A DNA stretch of 64,000 bases from Porphyra umbilicalis (lineage: Eukaryota; Rhodophyta; Bangiophyceae; Bangiales; Bangiaceae). A program made the position numbers and the translations under genes. Location of the stretch: the NCBI GenBank assembly GCA_002049455.2, contig KV918774.1, forward strand, positions 124,001-188,000, given 5' to 3'. Shown here in pieces: positions 33,026 through 44,246 of this stretch. The first letter of the stretch is position 1; each line of letters opens with the position of its first letter. The notes beneath the pieces were generated by a model. It was not told where the DNA came from and made no database searches. It worked only from the letters and a program-made list of their open reading frames with translations.

Positions 33026-35255
33026 ATGGCCGATTGCGGGGGTAATGGAGACTCCCCTGGTGTCGAGGTGCCTGGAGCCGGGGAGGATGAGATTACGCCC
33101 CGCGGAGGCGGATCGTCGGTTGACGATCGCCACACCAGTGCCGGCACCACGGATGCGGGTGCCCGCAGGGAGCGGACATTGTTCTAGTTCTTGCCCCAGG
33201 CCTCGATCCGACTGAAACTCGCCCCCCGACAGACGCCCCCTCGGGTAGTACTCACCCCGAGGCGGTCCTGTCGGGTGCTGGCACTCATTTCGGCGTAGAA
33301 CAGCTGCCCGACGTTACCACGTGGGGCGGTGGGTCTGTGCAACCACCGGCACGGGAAGCTGCGGGTGAAAGCTCTAGTGCTGCTCCCCCAGGTTCACGGA
33401 GTGCCAAGGGTGCCCCGGCACTTGAGCACAGCGCCGGAACCCATGGTATCGCTCCCCCGGCCCTCGCGCCCGGTTGGAGATCCCCTCTCGGTGCTGAGGA
33501 GGGGGGGGCGATGCCAGGATCTCTCGAGTGCCGAGAAGCCGTGGCCGAGAACGTTCGGTCTGAAGCAGGGGTTGTCAGGATAAATATCCGATATCTTGGG
33601 CTACTGTAATTGCAAACAAAACGGCAATATTCGACATCTATTTGTGCCAGTAGCTCGGGATATTGACATAGTGACGTCCAGAGCTTCCCGTAGATGGTAT
33701 TTTTTTCTTCAATGGACAATCATGGACGAATATTCTGCGACATATTCCGGAACATATCCGTATTCTGGCCCGGATACGGCCAAAAAAGCGTATTCTGACA
33801 ACCCCTAGTCTGAAGATACCCGATCGCTAATTACGATGTTCATGGGCTCTACGCCCAGGCCCGCTGAGCGGCGGGGCCGAACCCGGCGCTCTTCTCGTCG
33901 GAGGCGACGCGACAACTTGTCGTCGTCGTCGACCACTGATGTCTCCCGCTCGGGGGACGCGTCAGCTGTTGCGGCCCTACTTCGTGCGTTTCGTGCTACC
34001 CCCACGCCGTCGACGGTGAGGGAGGGCACTCGGGGTATTGACCCGAGGGCCCAACCGACTCCTGGCTCGGCTAAGGGTGAGCAAGGCGGGGGAGATGTGC
34101 GAGAGATACCCCGGGGTATTGACCCGGGGTTCCTGACGCAACTCTCCCCCGCGACCGGTCCGGTGGCAGGGGGGTCGCCCACTCTAACCATTCCGACACC
34201 CCCAACTCGGGTGGTGCCACCCAAGATTGTCGTGAACCACACGCACTACCACTTGATGTTCGATTGTGAGACATATGCGTTAGACAACAAGTCGGTTGCC
34301 TACATGCGGCACCAGGCCCGTACTCTGGGCCGGCGCAAGAAAGAGGTTGCTCAGTCCTTCGGGGTAAACGACGAGTGGAATGGTTCCCCCCCGGCCAAGG
34401 TCTTCCGGTTCATGCGCATGTTTGTCAAGGCCTGTGACGACAATAACATCTCCGAAGGCGAAGCCTTCTACATCCTTCAAGACGTCACGAAGGAACCTCT
34501 CAAGTCAGAGGTAATGATGGTTATGCCAACTCGCCGGGCGGAGAACCCTGGCGAGGTCACGTCAGACCTGGAGCTCATCATTTGATGATCCGGCGTCACG
34601 TCGACGAGGCCTCGGTGGCTACTCTAGTCGAAAATCTGATCGTCGCGGTCCAACGGGATGATGAGGAAAAGTTGTCCTTCGCCAAGCGCCTTCACCGCCT
34701 CAACACCGAGTGCGGGTTCATGTACGGGGAGGTACCCGCAAGGGGCGCTTTGTGGAAGGTGTCCACCGCGCGGCGCGCGCCACTGTGCGCGAGCGCAACA
34801 CCCCCGGCATGACTATGGCGGAGCTGGCTCGCGTCGCCCAGACTAAGAGCGACGAACACCGCTGGCTACGACTTGAGCAGCACAAGGAGCGGACAAAGGA
34901 GCGAGAAGCGCTCGCGGAGGAGGCCCGGCTCCGGCGGCAAGCTCGTGCAGCCGCCCTTCCCCGGGTCACTGGGGGAACGCGGGAATACCAACAGCGAAAC
35001 GCCCCCGTCAGGACCGTCGGGGCCGTGGGTGCCCACCCGCCGGGCCCCCGGTACGATGGGTCCCGACCCAAGGCTCCGGGCGGCTCGTTTCCCGGGGGCA
35101 GCGACAGCCCGCGCTACCGCCCCCGACCGAGGGATGAGCCTTCCCGACCGAAATCCCGGATGGGAGAGTACCCTTGCTGGCAGTATGGCCAGCTAAGTCA
35201 TTGCACCGAGGTGTGCCCCGACTTGGACGCACGCCTACGCGGCCGATTGGCCATA
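33026..35255 (+). pseudogene. Gypsy C Gag (frameshifted, split by a MITE)
   Basis: The first ATG after the LTR is 33026 (MADCGGNGDSPGVEVPG). A frame change near 33170-33187 moves it to the frame with VQPPAREAAGESSSA. The MITE at 33566-33807 then splits it; removing the MITE with one 8-bp duplicate leaves the reading frame continuous. The capsid-like part FDCETYALDNKSV, FMRMFVKACDDNNISEGEA (to about 34585) matches gypsy B Gag. Further frame changes follow near 34585 and 34710. The zinc knuckle near 35170 reads CWQYGQLSHCTEVC, with the second Cys replaced by Tyr. Confidence 0.82.
33566..33807. mobile_element. hAT-type MITE, family 2, copy 1 (242 bp)
   Basis: Terminal inverted repeats caggggttgtcag.../...ctgacaacccctа-type ends (right end reads cccta) with 8-bp duplications gtctgaag (33558-33565, 33808-33815). 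AT-rich and non-coding. It is the inverted counterpart of 36882-37123. Confidence 0.92.
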
Positions 35256-35981
35256 CAGTCATTATTAGGTTAAATCCGTACCGATTCATATCCACAGTGG
35301 ATATAACCGGGCCGAAGAACGCACCACGGGCGCCGAGAGAACGGGGAATGTGGACTGCAATCACATTGACGGTCGACATTTTGAACTTATTCTCAGGTAG
35401 GATCAACTTACACAATTCCCAGCTCATGCTGCAGGAATGGAACGCAATGTTGCCGGCGCAGATTGCCCACCGGTCTGCCTGAAGGCGGACTGCCTGCCCA
35501 ACAGGACCAACACTGAGCTCAGACGCCAGCCTGATGACGTTCAGCCTGTTGCTGACAACAAGAACTTGAACGTGTCTTCTCCAGTAGCCATGATGGCCAA
35601 CACGACGCTGCAGTGCGAGTTCGAGAGCGTAAGCGGTGAAGACCATGCGCAGGTGATGCGTCGCTGGGTGGTGGCTGAGACCGATGTTGAGGCCATCGAT
35701 GTGAAGGTTAACGTGGTTTTGGCTGGTGCGGACGATTAACAGTGATGGGGCGTAGTGGGTCGGTACGAGGCACAATCTTCCGTGATCAGGTTCTGCGAAG
35801 GCAAGTAAAATTGGAATTTGTCTCGTCCGAGTTCACCGTAAATGCTCTCTTTCGTACTTCTCTTTCTTCCCAGTAGTATTGAAATGACCTCATGGCAGCC
35901 GATCGCAAGTCGAGTCAGAGGAACCTAAGTGCTGTCAGCTACTGTAAACAAATGGCGATGGATATAACCGAATACTGTCTG
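35256..35981. mobile_element. Candidate diverged TIR element in gypsy C (about 726 bp)
   Basis: The left end cagtcattattaggttaaat and the inverted right end cagacagtattcggttatat agree at 18 of the first 22 positions. The interior has a base composition unlike the flanking gypsy sequence and no recognisable retroelement coding. The flanks tggccata and tagccagt only partly match, so no clear target duplication remains. A small ORF (35437-35739) inside matches nothing I know. The insertion lies between the Gag zinc knuckle and the protease. Confidence 0.45.
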
Positions 35982-36171
35982 TAGCCAGTCGGTGGTCCAC
36001 TCTCGGGACCTCCTCAGGCTCCCGTGATACCCAGCGAGCGGGCCGGCGAGTAACCGTTGCCACTCCCGTTGAGAAATCCAGCTCAAGCGGCGAGGAGTCG
36101 ACGCCGCTTGAGAAGGGGGAACCGCAGACCGAGCCCGAGTGCGGACCCGCCACATCCTCTGAGTCCGAGGA

Positions 36172-37975
36172 GTGAAACGAAGAACCACTGGTGCTAGGCC
36201 CTTCCCGCGGCAATCGGTGGACCCAACCCGGGCCTTGGATGTGATGCCAGTACGCATCCTATCCCGACCCAAGGGTATCCGCCCTCGGGACGCACCCCTC
36301 CCGAAGGGGGTAGGCGGCCAGAATGTGGTGGCCATCCTGAAGGGGTCCGCCTACCAGGTGGCCAGTCGCGTTTGGCTAGACGCGGGGCGTGAGATAGCCC
36401 TACGCGTCATTGTCGACACGGGGTCGTGCGTCTCCCTAGTAAGGGAAGCGCTACTCCCCCGGGAGATGGAGGTAGCGCCTTTAGACGCGGCGACCACCCA
36501 GTTTTTTGACGTGAATGGGGGACTCCTCTTCATCACGGGTACCGTGACTCTTACGGTGCGAGTAGGCACTTTCTCCACCCCAGTCACGTGTGGGGTAGTG
36601 CGTGGCATGTTGGTTTCTCTACTCCAGGGGACCGACTACATTGACGTCCATGTTCCCAACATTTGCGGGCCCAAGGGGTACATCCGGTTACTAAACGGAT
36701 GTAGATTCCCCATCCTCCGTCGGGGTAAGACGGTGTCGTACGCCCGGGAGGACCAACCTCAGTCGGGGGCCGCTAGTGAGGCGGACACTAAGCTGCGCCT
36801 GGCACACGAGGTGCTCCTACACCAGCGGTCCCTGGGATACGTCCCATTACAGACGTCATTCCAAGGGAATGGGGTCATCACCAGGGGTTGTCAGAATGCG
36901 GTTTTTTGGCCGTATCCGGGCCAGAATACGGATATAATCCGGAATATGTCGCAGAATGTTCGTCCATGATTGTCCATTGAAGAAAAAACGACCACCTACG
37001 GGAAGCTCTGAACGTCACAATGTCAATATTCCGAGCTACTGGCGCAAATAGATGTCGAATATTGCCGTTTTGTTTGCAATTACAGTAGCCCAAGATATCG
37101 GATATTTATCCTGACAACCCCTGGTCATCACCCAACGCCATCAAGTGTATGAGCGCCACCGCATGCATGTTGCAACTGGCACCATGGACTGCACCGCCAA
37201 CCAGACGTGATGGGTGGAGGTAACCTATGCGGCGAACACGAATGAGCGACTCCCCAAGGGCATGGACATGGGGCATATGTCGGCCTACTCCGGTACGGTA
37301 GCCGCCATATCCCGAGAGAACTGTGCTGCACTCAGCCCCAGTCCGACCACCTCGCCCGATGCGACGGACCCCGTGGAGGAGCCCCACGTTCATACTTCGA
37401 ACGTGCCCGAGGGGCTGCGGCCTCAAGTGCTTGCCCTACTGGAGAAGCACCGAGCCCTCTGGAGTGGGCACTTGGGCTCAATCAAGGCCACGGAGCACCT
37501 GATCGACTTGGAGCCGGGTTCCAAGCCCGTCCGGCTCAACCCCTACCGGATGAGTCCCCGAACTAGGGAACTCATCAAGGCCCAAGTCGACCGGATGCTC
37601 AAGCTCGAAGTGATAGAGCCCAGCCAGAGTGAATGGACTAGCCCGTTGGTACTCATCCCGAAGCCCGACGGGAGTCCCCGGTTCTGCATCGACTATCGGC
37701 AGTTGAACGAGCGCACAGTACGCGACTCGTATCCATTACCCCGGATGGACGACTGCCTCGACTCCTTAGGAGATGCACAGTTCTTCTCCACGTTGGTCTG
37801 CAACGCGGGGTACTGGCAGATCCCCCTAGCCGAGGAGGATATGCCGAAGACGGCATTCACTTGCCACTGTGGGACGTACCAGTGTACGCGTCTTCCATTT
37901 GGCCTGTGCAATGCCCCTGCCACTTTCCAGCGGGCTATTGACGTGATCCTATCCGGAGTCAAGTGGCAGAGTTAG
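36172..37975 (+). pseudogene. Gypsy C pol: protease and inactivated reverse transcriptase
   Basis: The protease has RVIVDTGSCVSLV (DTG near 36414-36422) and LLQGTDYIDV. The second family-2 MITE sits at 36882-37123. Past it the frame continues with one TGA at 37208-37210. RT shows VIEPSQSEWTSPLV and RFCIDYRQLN, but FSTLVCNAGYWQ has Val where the first catalytic Asp belongs. The YxDD box reads FLEHLIIF, and a TAG stands four codons before it (37973-37975). Three of three catalytic aspartates are thus gone and the enzyme cannot work. Confidence 0.87.
36882..37123. mobile_element. hAT-type MITE, family 2, copy 2 (242 bp, inverted)
   Basis: Ends caggggttgtcag...ctgacaacccctg with 8-bp duplications gtcatcac (36874-36881, 37124-37131). 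It is the reverse complement of 33566-33807 with a few differences. It lies in the protease-RT linker of gypsy C. Confidence 0.93.
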
Positions 37976-39646
37976 CTCGTCTTCTTAGAACACCTCATCA
38001 TCTTCTCCGCCGATGCCGAGTCGCACCTGTCCCACTTGGACACGGTGCTCACCTCACTCGGGAAGCACGAGGTCACCCTCAAGGCACAGAAGTGCCACCT
38101 GTTTCATAACGAGGTGGAGTACCTTGGCCATGTAGTGCGGCCAGGACACTGGAGTGTGAACAAGAAGAACCTCAAGGCCATAAATAAGGCCAGCTTCCCC
38201 CAGACCCAAACCCAACTCAGGAGTTTCTTGGGGATGTGCAATGTCTACCGTCGGTTCATGGTAGACTTCGCTATGACCGCGAAGCCGCTGAACAACTTGA
38301 ACAGCGTGAAGCTTCCGAAGCGGTTGAGTCCCCCTACCCCGCAGGAACAGAACGCGTTCGACAAACTACGCGAACAGTTATGCCACCCGCCCATTCTCGC
38401 GATACCGCGCAAGGAGGGAAAGTACATCATCGATGTGGATGCTAGCTACGACAAGCTAGGGTGCTGGCTACTACAGCAGCAACCCGATGGTAAGTACCTG
38501 CCCGTAGGCCACTTAAGTAAGGGCCTACTGCCGGCGGAGAAGCACTACACCGACACCGAGATTGAGGGACCAGGTGTGGTGTGGGCGGTCGGTTTACTAC
38601 GACCGTACATCGAAGGCACCAAGTTCTTCATCCGGTGTGACCACAAGCCACTGAAGTGTATACTAACCACGACGGCCTGCACCAACAATCGACTCAATCG
38701 TTGGCGCATCCTCCTCTCGGAGTTTGAATATGATGTGGAACACAAGCCCGGCCCCCAACATGCGGTGTCCGACGCTCTGTCCCGCATCCCAACTGAGGGG
38801 CTGGACACGGGACCCATCTCCCCGGAGATACCCACAGTCGGGGTGACCACTCGATCGGGGGCGGAACTCGACCCCCGACTCCCCGAAAACAGGGAGACCG
38901 CCCCCATACCCCTGGGCGAACTAGTCCAGAAGCAGGCGACAGACGAGTTCTGTGAGGGGGTAAAGAAGTTACTTGACACCCCCACACCCACGCGCTTCTA
39001 CGAGATCGCAGACGGGTTGTTGTGCCGTCGCGGACACGGCGAGGAGACCCAGCAGGTAAGGGTTTCCCAGTCCCTAGTCAAGGACGTATTACAGGCAGAG
39101 CACTCGTCCCTCTTGGCGGCGCATCCAGGTGGGACGCGCATGTACCAGACCCTGCGAAACCGATAATACTGGCCCCTGCTAACGATGAATGTGTTCGGGT
39201 GGGTGGCAGCTTGCCCCACCTGTGCAAAGAACCGGCTCATGGGTACGCAGAGTAAAGGGTTTATGAGGTTGTTCCTCGCGACGGAACCCTTCGCAGCACT
39301 GGCCATTGACTTAGTTGGCCTCCTGCCCAGAACCCCCGAAGGATATGAGTATATCCTCGTTATTTGTGACCTATTTACTAAGGTCACTCGGGCGGTCTCG
39401 TTTCGAGACATCACGGCTCTGGATGTTCTCAGCGCATTCCTCAACACGTGCGTTGCTAGCTACGAGATCCCCGATTCAAGTCTATCGAAAAGCGGACCCC
39501 AATTCGCTGCCGTACTCTGGCCAGGGGTGCTCAAGACCCTGGGTTTTTGTTGGGATTCGAAACTTGTACCACTCAGCTACAGCCACAATACCGGTGTGAA
39601 TGGTCCTGAGGAGTTCAAACTTATAGTCCAACAGTATGGACACTAA
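37976..39646 (+). pseudogene. Gypsy C pol: RT thumb, RNase H and integrase N-terminus and core
   Basis: Same frame as the RT after the TAG. VEYLGHVVRPGHW and SFLGMCNVYRRFMVDFAMTAKPL are followed by RNase H (IIDVDASYDKLGCWL, DTEIEGPGVVWAV, HKPGPQHAVSDALSR). A TAA at 39164-39166 falls in the zinc finger (before YWPLLTMNVFG and CPTCAKNR). In the integrase core the first Asp (AIDLVGLLP) is kept, but the second site reads LSKSGPQF where TDNGPQF is expected. About 80 bases of non-homologous sequence follow LGF before the last part resumes in another frame. Confidence 0.85.
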
Positions 39647-40469
39647 CTATGTCACCCCTTATCACCCACAAACTAATGGGCAAGGCGAACGCTTTAATAA
39701 GACCTTAGTTAAGCATCTACGACACTACGTCAGTGACCACATGGTTACGTGGTCCCGATACTTAAGCCTGGTAGTAACGGCTTACAATTCGCAAGTGCAT
39801 ATTAGCACCGGGCAGATCCCTTTTGCGTTCGTAAGCCCTCGACGGCTTACTCCCGTGGCAGTCGAGCGACTTACAGCGGGTACCGACCCCGGGGAGTTAG
39901 TTACCGCCGGGCGAGCCAAGGAGAATTTCCTCCAGCGCCTTGACTCCCTTATCTTCCTAGTACGGGACAGCATGGAAAAGGCACAGGCCCGATACAAACG
40001 AGCCTTCGACAAGCGCGTGCAGACTCACCGCGAGGCCCTCCTAGTTGGAGACTGGGAATTCGTGAAGTCCCACGAGAACGAGGGGGGTAAACTCGTCTTC
40101 AAGACACTGGGACCCTACCAGATCTTGAAGACCGACGGGAGTCGGCTTACAATCGAAACTGACGATGGTATCCGTACCATCAATGAGAACCACGCCATCC
40201 GGGCCCCAGAACCACCCGAGGGGGACCCGGCGTGGGCGCGGGCACTGACCGCATGGCGGGTCCCGTCCCTCCCCAGTAAACCGATTGAGGCTGTCTTTGA
40301 CCGCTTTGTCGGACAGGGGTACGATGACCAGGAGCGACTCATGCTCAAGTTCAGGTGGTTCGGGTATGGACCCCGGGAGGACTCCTGGCACTATGTGGAG
40401 GACCTCCCGGCTGAGAAGGTCCGCCAGCACTGTGCGCGGCACCGGCTCACGATGAGAAGTAGGGTATAA
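39636..40469 (+). CDS. Gypsy C integrase C-terminal part with chromodomain
   Basis: Begins TNYVTPYHPQTNGQGERFNKTL, carrying the integrase catalytic Glu. The GPY module (GGKLVFKTLGPYQIL) follows, and then a chromodomain-like end VFDRFVGQGYDDQERLMLKFRWFGYGPREDSWHYVEDL. It terminates at 40469. Collinear with gypsy B 14250-15180. Confidence 0.85.
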   Translation: MDTNYVTPYHPQTNGQGERFNKTLVKHLRHYVSDHMVTWSRYLSLVVTAYNSQVHISTGQIPFAFVSPRRLTPVAVERLTAGTDPGELVTAGRAKENFLQRLDSLIFLVRDSMEKAQARYKRAFDKRVQTHREALLVGDWEFVKSHENEGGKLVFKTLGPYQILKTDGSRLTIETDDGIRTINENHAIRAPEPPEGDPAWARALTAWRVPSLPSKPIEAVFDRFVGQGYDDQERLMLKFRWFGYGPREDSWHYVEDLPAEKVRQHCARHRLTMRSRV

Positions 40470-40606
40470 TACAACTAACAACCCCCAGTACGGGGTACCT
40501 CTCGCACACACCCCCGACAATAGATCCAACCCAACTAGGGAGAAGCACGATGGGGGCCGGACTACCCATAGCTCAGCGCCCCGGCACCTCACTCGAACCA
40601 ACGTAC

Positions 40607-42955
40607 CTACTTCCCACCCAGCGAGTGCGGGCGGTCGTTGCAGACGTACCCACCGAACTTGTTGTAACCCGAGTGGTCCCCCGGGTACTTCTGGGCCGAC
40701 CCCCTGTCCGAGGGGCCCGGCCCCCACGACGAGCGCGGCACCCTACTCGGTGCCGCTCCCGCCACGGCGTACCCCTCAGCGAAGAAGGGGAAGCCGCACC
40801 CATGGTACGACGCGGCCGAGCCAGCACTCTCGCCGGCGTACGTGGCCCAACTGGAGCCCCCGCCCGCCGAAGCCCCCGCGGGCGCAGCCGCCACCCGCTG
40901 GCCGTGCCCCTTCAAGCGGGAGCTCATCTGGTACCCGATGGCCTCAGGGGTGGTGTCCACCAAGAACTGCTCGGCTGAGGCAGACCGGGGGGACGAGGAG
41001 TCCCGCAGTACGGCCCCCGCCCCCCGGGTATCCCACGCCATGGTGTTTACCAGGGAGGCAACTATCGCCTCCACAGGGGCAGCCCCAAGCGCCCCCGCCG
41101 CACTTGGGTAGGTGGTCGCCAAGGCTTGGGCGCACCGCAAGGTGACGTACCCCCAGCTGAGGCTCTGCCCCTCCCCAAGGGCCAAGTAGTACGGGACCCC
41201 CGGCGGGGCAAACGTCGGACGGCCCGACCGCCGCACGGGGGACGCCCCCGCCCGGGTGGTCCGCCGGACAGCGCCTCCACGAGCAGGGGGGCGCTCGGAA
41301 GTACCTCGGGTGCTCCTGCGCTGCTGGGGGGCACTTGCCCCCGGCGCACCCCAACCCGAGTCGGGCAAGGGCGACGTCGTCGTTACCCCCACATAGTAGG
41401 GGTAGGCCAGGTCACCCAGGCCCTCACGGAGGCTTAAGCGCCCGGGCACCAGGCGTTTGTCACAGTGGACAAACGCTCGAGGCGTCTCGCCCTCCTCCGC
41501 GCCAACTCGGCGGGCCAGGTAGGGCCCGGCCGCATCCCAGTCCAAGGACTGGTGGAGGTCCAGCAACTCGCTGAGGTACGCAAGCGCGTCCAGGCCTGCC
41601 CCCACCGCCACGTTGGCGAGGCGCAGCCGCACCAGACGCCCCACTACGGCGGCTGGCAGATGCCAGAGGTACCCCTTAGTGCGGGCAGAGTCATACCACA
41701 CCCCTACTACCTCAAGCACCCACTGGGTAGCGAGGATGGCCGCCGCCGGGGTAGACTCCCCCCGGCGGAGCGCAGTGCCAAAGTAGGCCACTATGCGCAG
41801 CATCCGGGCCGGGAACCCGCAGGGCACCTCCATGGCCGACCACCAGGACGGCGTCGGGACGTAGTATGCCCGCCGCGCCGAGGTGTGGACCTGGGTGCTC
41901 TCTACTTGAGAGGCCCGCACCAGGATGCCTGACGCCTCCCGCACCCAGCGTTCGGTGCGGACGTCCTGGTGGTGGAAGTGGAGATCTCTCTCCCCCTGGT
42001 ACAAGAAGCAGGAACACGCCCACTCCCACGCCATGACGAACGGCACGTCGTCGGCGGTGGCCCCGTCAATGACGTCGGACAGGCGCACGACCACGCACTC
42101 CACCCACGGCGCGTCCCCCGCCTCTGGTAGAGCGCAATGGTAGGTCGTCACCCCGGCAGGCAGTTCGTACAGCACAAGGTGGCGCGCCAGCCAGCGCTGC
42201 CAAGCCGGGCCCTGCTTGGGCAGCGGGATCGCGGAGTAAAGCGTCCGCAAGCGGCACTCCCCCATCTGACTGGGGGCTGCCGGGGGCGTCCACTGGACGA
42301 ACGCCCCCGGCCCCGCAAGCCTCGCCTCCTCCACTGCCGGGAGGCGCCCCGAACGCGGCACCGGCCGGGAAAACTCCCACTCTATGGGGTCATCCTCAGC
42401 CTCGCCCGGCGCCGCCTCAGCCGCCGGGGAAGTACCCGGCCGGCTGGGTGGCAGCGGCTCGCGCGCCGCCGCCGTGCGACGCCCGGCCGCGTCCTCGCCA
42501 GCCGACCGCGTCGCCGCACTCGACAGGCGCGAGTCCAACGCCGACCCCGCCGTCGACTTGAACCGGCGAGGGGGCGGCAGCGGTTAAGTCGCTTGACTCC
42601 CCGCCGCCGAGGACTCCCGGCTCGGGGGCGCGCCGTTGGCCTGGCGGGACCGGCGGGCTGCCTTGACCCGGGACGCCGCCACGGCCGCGCCACTTGACTT
42701 GGTGGCGCCTGCCGGCGTCGCAGGTGCAGACGCCGCCGCCCCGCCATCCCGCGGCGTGGCCGCCGTCGAGCCCGTGGCCCTGGGGGCGCCCATACTGCCC
42801 GACGCCCCGCCCACCCGCGGGGAACCCGCCGCAGGGCTGCCCGACGTGGCTGTTGCCGACGTAGGCGTCCCACCCGGCGACGGCGGGGCGCGCCTGGCAC
42901 TTGGGGAAGCCATCTCCTCGGTCGGCTCCACTGCCGTTGACCGCGAGGAATCCAT
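40607..42955 (-). pseudogene. Gypsy C antisense ORF: conserved accessory protein, one stop codon in about 783 codons
   Basis: A minus-strand gene between integrase and 3' LTR. The ATG at 42955 starts MDSSRSTAVEPTEEMASPS. One TAA (42584-42586) interrupts a disordered N-terminal region, and the same frame then runs unbroken for 643 codons. The ordered core has WQRWLARHLVLYELPAG, WWSAMEVPCGFPARMLRIVA, ILATQWVLEVVGVW, GETPRAFVHCDKRLVPG and REGLGDLAYPYYVGVT. It shares these blocks with gypsy B and more weakly with gypsy A. The C-terminal block LSWGYVTLRCAQAL matches NWGQVTDAMLGWAL of A. The tail is Gly/Tyr-rich (YPGDHSGYNKFGGYV). Function unknown. Confidence 0.8.
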
Positions 42956-43104
42956 AGCCGCAGCGCCCTGGTAGGGGTGACGGCAAGGGGGATGGCAATG
43001 GAGAGGGGGGCGCCCTGCGCACAGCGGGACGAGGGAAGGCTCTCAACTCTAGTAGCGGTGAGGGGGAACGGTGACGGCCTCCCCGTCTGTCCCCCGCCTA
43101 CCCG

Positions 43105-43113
43105 CTTTTTATG
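43105..43113 (-). promoter_or_regulatory. Candidate TATA box for the gypsy C antisense gene
   Basis: On the minus strand the bases read CATAAAAAG in an otherwise very GC-rich 590-bp stretch between the antisense ATG and the 3' LTR. It lies about 150 bp upstream of the ATG at 42955. The site was chosen by eye only; the stretch holds nothing else I recognise. Confidence 0.35.
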
Positions 43114-43548
43114 AGCCCCTGCGTGTGGACAGGGCCGCTTACCCCGGGACCCCTCAGCCCCTGCCCTGCGGGCCAACCCCCCTGGATAACTCTTCATAGG
43201 GGGGATGCCCGCAAGACAGCCCCCCGGGTGGGAGGGCCGGGGGGGTACCGTACTGGGCACCCCCATGTTGACCAACCGGGCACGGTTCGCGGTCCTGCCC
43301 CAGACACGCGGCCGCACCCCCCGCCCTTGCCGCCGTGTCCAACATACGGCGACGGCGCGTACCCCCTTGCCCCTGCGGGGGCGCCCCAACGATCCGGGGC
43401 GGCCCCCGGTGGCGAGGACCGGGGCAGCACCTGGGCCGCACACTGAAGAGACCGGCGGCTAGCCGTCCTGGCCCGCCCGCCAAACTCGTGCGGGCCCGCC
43501 CCACTGGCTCTGGGCCGGCGGGACGGCGACTCCTTTAGAAGGGGGAAT

Positions 43549-44241
43549 TGTGACGGTCCGTCACATGGCTTCCACACTCGGGGAACCAGATTCCCCGGAA
43601 ATATGCCCCACTACCACATGTTTCAAACTGTTCCGTTGTCGACCCACCTCTGATGACCTCGTGGCTCACCAACCACAACCGCAATCCCATTACTTCCCTG
43701 GGATTTGTAACCCCCCCGAGCGGGCTCCCACTTAAGCGCCTTGTTTTGTGTAAATCCGACTTGGATTATCGACTTATGTTACTCCGCGCCCCTGACCCCG
43801 GGGTGCCGCGAGGGTGTCACGTAGCACCCTTCCCCCGCCTCTCATCAAGGCGGTATTCGAAGCTTCGTCCGTCTTTCGGGTTATGGGCCCCGTGGTCCCT
43901 GAGAAGAGAGTTTTCCGAGGCTCCTTTGAGGGTGTCTGAGGAGGGTTTTCCGAGGGTCCTTTGAGGGTGTCTGAGGAGGGTTTCCCGAGGGTCCAAGGGG
44001 AACGGATGGGATAAGAGGGTGAGGCGCGAGTGTCGCCTCGAGGCCTTCGACGCGGGCAAGTAAGCCTCCGGTCACACAACTCGTGTTTGTCGCTCGAGGC
44101 GCCTTCCCCCGGTCAATGCCGTGCGTGTGTGCTCTTCGAGGTCTTCTTCCGGGGAGAGTATTCCCCGACAGGAATACCCGGCGACACGGTCTGGCTCGCC
44201 CTCCCCCCAGCTGGGTGGGGTGGGCTGAGCGTGTTGTGACA
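43549..44241 (+). repeat. 3' LTR of gypsy C (693 bp)
   Basis: Aligns with 32171-32863, including the 35-bp internal tandem units. It is preceded by the purine tract agaagggggaat. Confidence 0.92.
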
Positions 44242-44246
44242 GTGGG

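Larger units (their letters stand above)
32171..44241 (+). mobile_element. Gypsy C: Ty3/gypsy chromodomain retrotransposon in the tandem array
   Basis: Two 693-bp LTRs (32171-32863, 43549-44241; tgtgac...gttgtSRca) and a 5-bp TSD gtggg (32166-32170, 44242-44246). It contains gag, protease, RT, RNase H, integrase and chromodomain in a decayed state, two 242-bp MITEs, a candidate third insertion and an antisense ORF. Gag and pol are of the same lineage as gypsy B. Confidence 0.92.
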
